Positions 1-6,393 of a stretch of 8,844 nucleotides of DNA are shown piece after piece. How positions within the stretch are numbered: the first letter of the stretch is position 1; the number at the start of each line of letters is the position of its first letter. Below the pieces are notes generated by a model that made no database searches, was not told the origin of the DNA, and saw only the letters and a list, made by a program, of their open reading frames with translations. Where the stretch lies: positions 3,275-12,118 of the forward strand of contig DEPV01000018.1 of NCBI GenBank assembly GCA_002358955.1, written 5' to 3'. The DNA comes from Erysipelothrix sp. UBA3383 (GTDB taxonomy: Bacteria; Bacillota_I; Bacilli_A; Erysipelotrichales; Erysipelotrichaceae). Position numbers and translations under genes: made by a program.

Positions 1-3000
1 AAAACAGAGAAGCCACTATTTACAATGGGTACAGCACTTGATCTTGATAAACTCTTGTTTGAGGGTAAAGACTTTGGATTAAACTATCTTGAATTGATAC
101 AAGGTGTGGATACATCTACTAAGGACATTGCTAATCCAAAAGACTTTGAAGGCCTTTTAGCAATGATAAATAGAATTCAGGTTAAGATTATAAATGATGA
201 TGGTACTTCTGGAAAAAATCTAACTTTACTTATTAATGTGTTAAATACCATGGATGGTAGTAGCCGTACTATAAGAGAATCTTTAGATTTAAGAACAAGC
301 AGTCCATTTATGTATGAAATTGAACTTAGTGATGAAGAAGTAGTCAGTGATTTCTCTTATTCAACTGATCTTTATTATGATGGAAATAGGGATGCACAAA
401 TAGCATTGGAGTTTTTTACAGATCAAATTATTAATCCAAATACTCCATTAGGTACTACGCTGAAAGATCAAGAAAGTATTGCGATTCCGATGTATATGGC
501 CACACGTACCGCTGTTGATTACGGTAATAAAATATCACAGTTCACGGGACGTTCTGCGATCTTTAAAGGAAAGAATGATCTTGAAACTTATTTAGAATCC
601 AACTTTAAAATGGAGCAATTAAATACGGATTACACAATTGCTGATAAAGACTTTAAGTTTGCATTTATTGAAGATAACCGTCCGTTTGATAAACCAGTTT
701 TAAGTACTAATTTTAGTATCGAAGCAGGTTATGAAAATATGTATGATGCGAGATTAGAACTTGATCATGAGGAAGCAAGTAAGTTGTATTCCATCATTGG
801 TTTAATGAATATTAAATCTATTGCGGGAGACTTAGATTTTGTAGGAACTGTAGAGTATCAAACTTATAATGAATCTACTGATGAAACACAAAATTACAGG
901 GTTGAGGTCGATGCTTTAAATCAAGATATAGCATTTGATATGAGTGATGATGAATACCTAATAAATGTGATTGTATACATTGATGATATGAATGGTGTTC
1001 AGACTAAAAACACTTACCAATTTAACTACTATCTAAAAGATAAAATGAGTCAAACTCAATTTAGAGAAGCAGGGAGTCTAGTTGATATTCCCGATGGATA
1101 TTTCTTGGGAAATGATCAGGCTATCACCAAAGCACAATTTAAACTCAGCTATACAGCAGGAGGAGTTGCTAAAACTACAGGAAGTTCTAAAGGAACATCA
1201 ATTTCATTCTATGAACCGGAAGATAAGTTCATTCTAACACCCAATAAAAATGTTGAAACTTTAAGATATTTTAAAGGATATGAGATTGATGAGCGTGGTG
1301 AATCACTTGCTGGGTTTGAATTTAAAAACTATAGAGAAAGTAAAACTTATGAGGATGTTACTTTCAGTCTTGATGTAGATGAGGAAAACAAAGCCCTCTT
1401 AACACTAACCGATGGAATATTAATTGGTGATTCATTGGGTTCTGGATGGGTTCAGGTAAGTACGAATAAAACAGAAAGAGAATACGCTTTTGTTGAAGGA
1501 ACACAAACGCTCAAGTTTGATTTAGATGCTGATGAATGGGTTACTGAACTTAAAGTATTCTTTAACACCTTACCAATGGCTAAGACTCAAGAAGGCCACA
1601 AAACATCAGTATACCTGTTGATCATGAATGATATTCAAGATGCAATCAAAGATGGGACACAGCTATTAAAACCGACAACGTTTGACTACACCTTAACATT
1701 TGATGGTAGTGAAAAAATAGAAGCGACACAAATGGGTAAAAGTGCAGTGGTAGGAACACTGGAAGATCCAGGAACCTTGAAAGATTACCCGCTATGGTTT
1801 ACAAGCAGTCAGGAAAAAATTATGGAACAATTTTCTGAAGTGAGTTTAGGCCAGCGTCAAACATTTGCTCACTATCCAAAAATTGGGTGGGAGACAGTGA
1901 ATCGTCATATGGCACCCGATACCATTAAGGCAACGAATTTTAAACTCTACTATGTAATCTCTGATAAATTTGATTATGTAGAAGGCAGTGCGATTTTTAT
2001 CAATAATTCAGAAACTGAAGTTGAAGTTAAGACAAGTATTAAGAAAATAGAAGGCAAATCAGAGTATCTATTAATTATTGAATTTGAGGAAGATTACAGT
2101 CATACTCTGACTGAATTAAAAGAGAACGATAATGCTAGTGGTAATTTTGCATTAGGTACTGTTGCATTTAGAACTATTCTTAATAGTATAGAAGCAAATC
2201 CGAATATGACTGCTGTATTAGCAAGTTATATTGATCTTGGATATAATCTTGCATTTGATGAAAGTGAGTTTGGATACACTCACGATACCAGTCAATACTT
2301 AAACCTTTATCAAGAGTATGGCATTGGTAGTGAACATTACAATCAATTCTTAGAAATTGGTAAGGGACAAGAATTCTCAATCGTAGCACCTGAAAATGGT
2401 ACTGTTTATACAAGGGCTAAATCAAACAATTACAATGGTCTAAGTGCTAGTGGTACTTATTTAAGTGACTTTGGAGAAGAGGTCAACATTGTTACCACCA
2501 ATGAAGGTATGGATGTTTATATTCCAATTCCACGTAAAGACTTAAGCTTTGATATCGATATCAACAATCAAGTGAAGTCTGAGTTTGATATGTTCCTACA
2601 AGGGCCACTGCAAATAAGTAATCCCAATAATATTAAGTATACTGTACGTTACTCAGAATCTGATTACAGTAAGGATAAGTCTGATTTTGGTACTTATGAT
2701 CCTGCAAAACGAAATGATTATACAATGGTGTTAATTGAACTTGAGGATACTAATGATCCAGGTTTACTTGCACAATTTACTTTACCGCTTGCCAGTGCAC
2801 TGAATCGAGATGTACAGGGAATGGCACAAAGTGCAGTATCTTATAAACTGAAGAGTGAATCAGAAATGAGTCTTACAAATACAGTTAACTATAAGGTGAA
2901 TAATATCATTATTAGTGGTACTGTTTGGCATGATCGTGATAATAACCAAGTACTTAATTATGATGGCTTGGATCAAATCATGACTAACTATAAAGTAACA

Positions 3001-6000
3001 CTAACTGATCTTGATGATGAGGGTATTGTTTACACCATTGACCAAGCGGATATTAGTTTTGGACGTTATCAATTTGATGTCCCAGGAGGAAGATACAGAC
3101 TCCAAGTTTATCAAGGGGATTATCTAAAAGATGATGAACTCATCTTTGTAAAACCAAATAATGGCTTAAATAGCAACAGTTCACACGTTGATGAGCAGGG
3201 AATAAAAATTATTGATGCTAGAGATGTGGGAGAAGTACCTGTTAATGCAGGATATCGATATAACCTGGATGGTGCTGGGGCTATTCTTGAGGATGTGGTG
3301 ATGTGGGTAGGTGATACAGAAATCATTGAAACATCCAATCCATACCATCTTAATGTCTCTATCCATGATCAAGAATTTATTAATAATGAGGGTGAGATGA
3401 TTGCACGTGTTATTGATAATATTCCACGAATCGAAGCATATAAACCAGGGTCATTTAATGTTATTTATAGTTACCCAAATACTGATGGTGCAACTGTAAC
3501 AACAATTTTTAAAGTTACAGTTAAAGAAAGATATGATGTTACTTATGCAGTGCTTAATCAAGGTGAAGGAATACTTGTTGCACATCCTGATAATGATACT
3601 GCAGATCCTATGAATGCTTTCTTAGAATATGTAAGAAATGAAAAACAACCTGAAGATAATAAAGTACAGTTTGTACCTGATGCAATTGGTAATACTAACA
3701 GTGAAGGTCGATACATCTTTGATGGATGGCTACTTGAAAATGGAACACAGGTAGATCTTGATACATATAAAGTTAATAAGGATACAGTATTCTATGCAAG
3801 CTTTGCACTAGATACAACAAACCAAGGAATTGCTGATAAGTATAAAGTTAAGTTTACCTATCTAACAGAAGATGGATTGGGTAATGGTAATACTGGATTA
3901 CCAATCTTCAGTGAAACCGCGATTCGATATATTGATCCAAGTCTTGAGGGTGAAGCTTTAAATGACATCTCTAACCTTGATGAAAACCTTAAAGTAGCAC
4001 CACTCACTTTACAAGCAATACCTCAGACTAAAGAAGGTTATGTCTTTAAGCAATGGCTGGATGAAGATGGTAATGCTTATTCTAGTGAAGATCTATTAAA
4101 TACCCAATTTGATAAAGATACTGTATTTACAGCAGACTATGAATTAAAAAACTACATTGTTAAATATGAAGTAGCATCAGGCTTTGGTACATTAAGTCCT
4201 GCTAATCATGAAGAAATTGTAAGCTATGGAGAAAGTGTAAAAGAGTTACCACAGCCAATCAAGGAAACGGTGGGAACTGTAGATTACATCTTTGATAGTT
4301 GGGTCTATGAAGATGGTACAGAAGTTGATTTTGACACCTTTACAGTATCCTCTGATATCACACTTTATGCCAAGTTTGGAAAAGATACAACACAAGATGG
4401 AATCTTGGATATTTACCAAGTTCGTTTTGAATATATTACATTGGATAATAAAGGAAATGGTAATATTATACCAAAACCTTTTGTTGAATATGTAACTCGA
4501 TATATTGATCCAACTCTTACTGGTGAAGCTTTGAATGCTAAAGAAAACTTATCTCAAGATATCGCTGTTTCACCAAAAACAGCACAGTCTAATCCAGATA
4601 CTTCTGAAGCATACCAATTTGTGCAATGGAGTGATGGTACACGTACCTATCTTACTGGAGAAGTGATTCTTCAATATACATTTAGTGATGATACTGTATT
4701 TACAGCAGAGTATCAGAAATATGAATATAAAGTTAAGTATGAACTTGAAACTGATATTGGAATCTTAGAGCCTGAAGGGTTCATTGAAACTGTAGAACAT
4801 GGGGATGTTCTACAAGAGGTTCCACTAGCAAGTAATCAAGTTGTTGATGGTCTTGCATATATCTTTGATACTTGGGTATTAGAAGATGGTACACCTATTG
4901 ATATTAGTACCTATAGAATTCAAGATAATCAGACACTTTATGCACGTTATGAAAAAGATACTAATAATGATGGTATCGCTGATGTATATCAAGTTCGATT
5001 TGAATATCGCACACTTGATGATAAGGGTAATGGTAATGTAAATGAGTTAGCGTTCACAGAATATGTAACTCGTTATATTGATCCAACACTGGAAGGGGAT
5101 GAATTAAATGATCCTTCAAACTTATCAAGGGATAAAGCAGTAAATCCACTAAGCCTACAAGACAATCCAAAAACTACTACAGGTTATGATTTTGTACAAT
5201 GGATTGATCAAAATGACCGCAGTTATGATAATGGTCAAACCATACTTAATACACTATTTGCAGAAGATACTATTTTTACAGCAGTGTATGCACGTCAACA
5301 ATTTGAGGTGACTTATGCACTTGAAAATGACTTTGGTAGCTTAGACCCTGATAACCATAAAGAAGTAGTATTATATGGTGATACAGTTGAAGATGTTCCA
5401 AAAACAAATAAACAAACTGTTGATGGTATTGATTACATCTTTGATACATGGGTCTTAGAAGATGGTACTAAAGTTGATCTTAATACCTATAAAGTTTTAG
5501 GAAATGTAACACTTTACGCACGATTTGGTAAGGATACATCTCAAGATGGCATCTTGGATATTTACCAAGTTCGCTTTGAATACCGTACATCGGATGGTTT
5601 AGGAAATGGTAGTGATGATGTATTTGTTGAATATGTCACACGTTATATCGATCCTACATTGCCAGAAGATGAACGTAATCATCCTGATAACTTATCAAAA
5701 ACTGCAAGTGTAAAACCTACACAAGCAGTACAAACACCATTTACAATGGAAGCTTATCAGTTTGATGGTTGGATCACCAACCAAACCCCAAATAGAACAT
5801 ACACTAATTCTGAAGCAATACTTCAGGATGAGTTTAATGAAAATGAAATTATCTTTACTGCTCAATACAGTAAGGTAACATCACCTAACCCCCCTACAGA
5901 AGACAAACCAACGGAGAATGAGGTTGTCAAACCAGGTGATGCTAATCAAGATGGTACACTACCAGGAACCGGTATTGAATCTGACAATACCATGCTCTAC

Positions 6001-6078
6001 GCAGTTCTGAGTGTATTATCAGGTTGTTTCATCATCCTATTTAAACGTCGTAAGAAATCAATTCAGAAGCATCAATAA
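1..6078 (+). CDS. Giant LPXTG-anchored surface adhesin with SdrD-B-like domain and InlB-type repeats (5' partial)
   Basis: Probable cell-wall-attached adhesin or stalk protein. The frame is open from base 1. Residues are numbered here from the ATG at 25 (2017 residues to the stop), but that ATG lacks a clear Shine-Dalgarno and no signal peptide follows, so the real start is upstream. Residues 1-960 are beta-rich with no domain I can name; a VYIPIPRK-type stretch near 831-838 resembles segments in other giant Firmicutes adhesins. Residues about 961-1080 look like an SdrD-B domain (SGTVWHDRDNNQ at 964-975, GRYQFDVPGGRYRL at 1013-1026). Residues about 1085-1168 look like a bacterial Ig-like fold (YKPGSFNVIYSYPNTDGA). 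Four repeats of about 191 residues fill 1170-1950. A Pro/Glu-rich wall spacer, LPGTG (1979-1983), a hydrophobic segment (1990-2006) and a KRRKK tail end the protein. Surface anchoring is well supported; the ligand is unknown. It is not assigned to a named adhesin. Confidence 0.96.
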   Translation, partial: KTEKPLFTMGTALDLDKLLFEGKDFGLNYLELIQGVDTSTKDIANPKDFEGLLAMINRIQVKIINDDGTSGKNLTLLINVLNTMDGSSRTIRESLDLRTSSPFMYEIELSDEEVVSDFSYSTDLYYDGNRDAQIALEFFTDQIINPNTPLGTTLKDQESIAIPMYMATRTAVDYGNKISQFTGRSAIFKGKNDLETYLESNFKMEQLNTDYTIADKDFKFAFIEDNRPFDKPVLSTNFSIEAGYENMYDARLELDHEEASKLYSIIGLMNIKSIAGDLDFVGTVEYQTYNESTDETQNYRVEVDALNQDIAFDMSDDEYLINVIVYIDDMNGVQTKNTYQFNYYLKDKMSQTQFREAGSLVDIPDGYFLGNDQAITKAQFKLSYTAGGVAKTTGSSKGTSISFYEPEDKFILTPNKNVETLRYFKGYEIDERGESLAGFEFKNYRESKTYEDVTFSLDVDEENKALLTLTDGILIGDSLGSGWVQVSTNKTEREYAFVEGTQTLKFDLDADEWVTELKVFFNTLPMAKTQEGHKTSVYLLIMNDIQDAIKDGTQLLKPTTFDYTLTFDGSEKIEATQMGKSAVVGTLEDPGTLKDYPLWFTSSQEKIMEQFSEVSLGQRQTFAHYPKIGWETVNRHMAPDTIKATNFKLYYVISDKFDYVEGSAIFINNSETEVEVKTSIKKIEGKSEYLLIIEFEEDYSHTLTELKENDNASGNFALGTVAFRTILNSIEANPNMTAVLASYIDLGYNLAFDESEFGYTHDTSQYLNLYQEYGIGSEHYNQFLEIGKGQEFSIVAPENGTVYTRAKSNNYNGLSASGTYLSDFGEEVNIVTTNEGMDVYIPIPRKDLSFDIDINNQVKSEFDMFLQGPLQISNPNNIKYTVRYSESDYSKDKSDFGTYDPAKRNDYTMVLIELEDTNDPGLLAQFTLPLASALNRDVQGMAQSAVSYKLKSESEMSLTNTVNYKVNNIIISGTVWHDRDNNQVLNYDGLDQIMTNYKVTLTDLDDEGIVYTIDQADISFGRYQFDVPGGRYRLQVYQGDYLKDDELIFVKPNNGLNSNSSHVDEQGIKIIDARDVGEVPVNAGYRYNLDGAGAILEDVVMWVGDTEIIETSNPYHLNVSIHDQEFINNEGEMIARVIDNIPRIEAYKPGSFNVIYSYPNTDGATVTTIFKVTVKERYDVTYAVLNQGEGILVAHPDNDTADPMNAFLEYVRNEKQPEDNKVQFVPDAIGNTNSEGRYIFDGWLLENGTQVDLDTYKVNKDTVFYASFALDTTNQGIADKYKVKFTYLTEDGLGNGNTGLPIFSETAIRYIDPSLEGEALNDISNLDENLKVAPLTLQAIPQTKEGYVFKQWLDEDGNAYSSEDLLNTQFDKDTVFTADYELKNYIVKYEVASGFGTLSPANHEEIVSYGESVKELPQPIKETVGTVDYIFDSWVYEDGTEVDFDTFTVSSDITLYAKFGKDTTQDGILDIYQVRFEYITLDNKGNGNIIPKPFVEYVTRYIDPTLTGEALNAKENLSQDIAVSPKTAQSNPDTSEAYQFVQWSDGTRTYLTGEVILQYTFSDDTVFTAEYQKYEYKVKYELETDIGILEPEGFIETVEHGDVLQEVPLASNQVVDGLAYIFDTWVLEDGTPIDISTYRIQDNQTLYARYEKDTNNDGIADVYQVRFEYRTLDDKGNGNVNELAFTEYVTRYIDPTLEGDELNDPSNLSRDKAVNPLSLQDNPKTTTGYDFVQWIDQNDRSYDNGQTILNTLFAEDTIFTAVYARQQFEVTYALENDFGSLDPDNHKEVVLYGDTVEDVPKTNKQTVDGIDYIFDTWVLEDGTKVDLNTYKVLGNVTLYARFGKDTSQDGILDIYQVRFEYRTSDGLGNGSDDVFVEYVTRYIDPTLPEDERNHPDNLSKTASVKPTQAVQTPFTMEAYQFDGWITNQTPNRTYTNSEAILQDEFNENEIIFTAQYSKVTSPNPPTEDKPTENEVVKPGDANQDGTLPGTGIESDNTMLYAVLSVLSGCFIILFKRRKKSIQKHQ
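3532..5874 (+). repeat. Four tandem coding repeats of about 191 residues (InlB-like modules plus calcium-loop-like linker)
   Basis: Units lie at 3532-4152 (207 residues), 4153-4725 (191), 4726-5301 (192) and 5302-5874 (191). Each unit has two halves. Half A (about 76 residues) starts with a (V/I)KYE-like or VTYA strand and ends in F-D-x-W, E(D/N)GT and (L/F)YA-like motifs. A linker of the form K-D-T-x-x-D-G-I-x-D-x-Y-Q-V-R-F-E-Y follows in units 2-4. Half B (about 105 residues) carries R-Y-I-D-P-(T/S)-L, then F-x-x-W and D-(T/I)-x-F-T-A-x-Y. Both halves follow the InlB B-repeat (Listeria-Bacteroides repeat) pattern. The first unit is the most divergent and has an insertion of about 15 residues in half A. 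The array probably forms a stalk that projects the N-terminal region from the wall. Confidence 0.93.
5959..6075 (+). other. Cell wall sorting signal of the adhesin (LPGTG, membrane segment, basic tail)
   Basis: LPGTG is encoded at 5959-5973, followed by a short polar linker, a hydrophobic stretch MLYAVLSVLSGCFIILF and the tail KRRKKSIQKHQ before the TAA stop. This is the canonical substrate signal for a class A-type housekeeping sortase, which would cut between T and G and attach the protein to peptidoglycan. The preceding stretch rich in Pro, Glu and Lys is a typical wall-spanning spacer. Confidence 0.96.
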
Positions 6079-6193
6079 GATCTCTTCTTCTGAACTCATC
6101 CATTGATCCATCAGTTGCATTGATTGATCGATGTCTTCGACACATTTAAATCTTATCCTGAAATGGGATTAGTGAATGTTGAAAGTATTGATT

Positions 6194-6221
6194 AAGAGCG
6201 TGCGCAAGCATGCTCTTTTTT
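6194..6221 (+). terminator. Intrinsic (Rho-independent) terminator
   Basis: The arms AAGAGCGTGC (6194-6203) and GCATGCTCTT (6208-6217) form a 10-bp stem with a single G-U wobble. The loop is GCAA, a stable GNRA tetraloop. The T-run spans 6216-6221. It lies 115 bases after the adhesin stop and 172 bases before the next start, so it most likely ends the adhesin transcript and insulates the downstream gene. Confidence 0.92.
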
Positions 6222-6295
6222 CATTGTACGTATTACAAAATATTGTTTTGAACTTTATTAATTTAACATAAAGAATAAGTTCTTAACAAAGAGAT

Positions 6296-6301
6296 TATAA
6301 T
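6296..6301 (+). promoter_or_regulatory. Candidate -10 box TATAAT
   Basis: A perfect TATAAT hexamer lies 92 bases upstream of the downstream start codon. No good -35 hexamer sits 16-18 bases upstream, and the region is AT-rich enough for chance matches, so support is weak. Confidence 0.25.
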
Positions 6302-6334
6302 TCGAAGATATTGTAACAAGGCTCTAACCTAAGG

Positions 6335-6366
6335 TTGATAGTTTCTTCATATCGTATCGGTATGAT
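6335..6366 (+). promoter_or_regulatory. Candidate promoter TTGATA-N20-TATGAT for the metallophosphoesterase gene
   Basis: TTGATA at 6335-6340 and TATGAT at 6361-6366 each differ from the sigma-A consensus by one base. The 20-base spacer is longer than the usual 17, which weakens the call. The position fits a leader of about 20-25 bases before the ATG at 6394, downstream of the terminator. Two short inverted repeats overlap the elements. Confidence 0.3.
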
Positions 6367-6381
6367 GAATCTGTAAGTTTT

Positions 6382-6387
6382 AGGAGG
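6382..6387 (+). promoter_or_regulatory. Ribosome binding site AGGAGG
   Basis: A near-perfect Shine-Dalgarno AGGAGG stands 6 bases before ATG at 6394. It fixes the start of the downstream gene, and the signal peptide that begins directly at that ATG agrees. Confidence 0.95.
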
Positions 6388-6393
6388 AAAAAG

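Larger units (their letters stand above)
6079..6393 (+). other. Intergenic region between the two surface-protein genes
   Basis: This gap of 315 bases holds no convincing complete gene. The first 115 bases contain a short open stretch that may be a decayed coding remnant (see findings), then a clear terminator at 6194-6221. The remaining bases are very AT-rich and hold candidate promoter elements, two short dyads (6326-6336 and 6347-6365), TTAACA-like direct repeats, and the ribosome binding site of the downstream gene. Several in-frame stops separate the two genes. Confidence 0.8.

Noticed and set aside
25..27. ATG as the true start of the adhesin gene
   Set aside because: The frame is open back to base 1 (K-T-E-K-P-L-F-T before the Met), there is no convincing Shine-Dalgarno, and no signal peptide follows although the protein ends in a sorting signal that requires export.
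2180..3372. Minus-strand open frames at 2180-2413, 3120-3338 and 3181-3372
   Set aside because: They lie fully inside the adhesin gene on the opposite strand, have no ribosome binding sites and have compositions typical of antisense shadows.
4292..4495. Plus-strand open frame of 67 codons in another phase
   Set aside because: It lies inside the repeat array of the adhesin and is a phase-shifted shadow.
3532..5874. CRISPR array or mobile-element repeats
   Set aside because: The repeats are long, in frame, diverged at DNA level and part of a protein; there are no spacers and no inverted ends or target duplications.
25..6078. Identity with Erysipelothrix RspA or another named adhesin
   Set aside because: The repeats seen here are about 191 residues, number four and are InlB-like. 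As I recall, RspA has about 16 repeats of 78-92 residues. I cannot support a gene symbol.
6131..6146. Small hairpin TGTC-TTC-GACA in the intergenic region
   Set aside because: The stem is only 4 bp with no T-run after it, too weak to call a terminator or regulatory structure.
6058..6168. Minus-strand open stretch of 36 codons overlapping the adhesin 3' end (reads E-D-I-D-Q-S-M-Q-L-M-D-Q-W-M)
   Set aside because: It looks protein-like, but it is short, overlaps real coding sequence on the other strand, and its first ATG (6120) leaves only 20 codons without a ribosome binding site. It could be an antisense echo of the plus-strand remnant.
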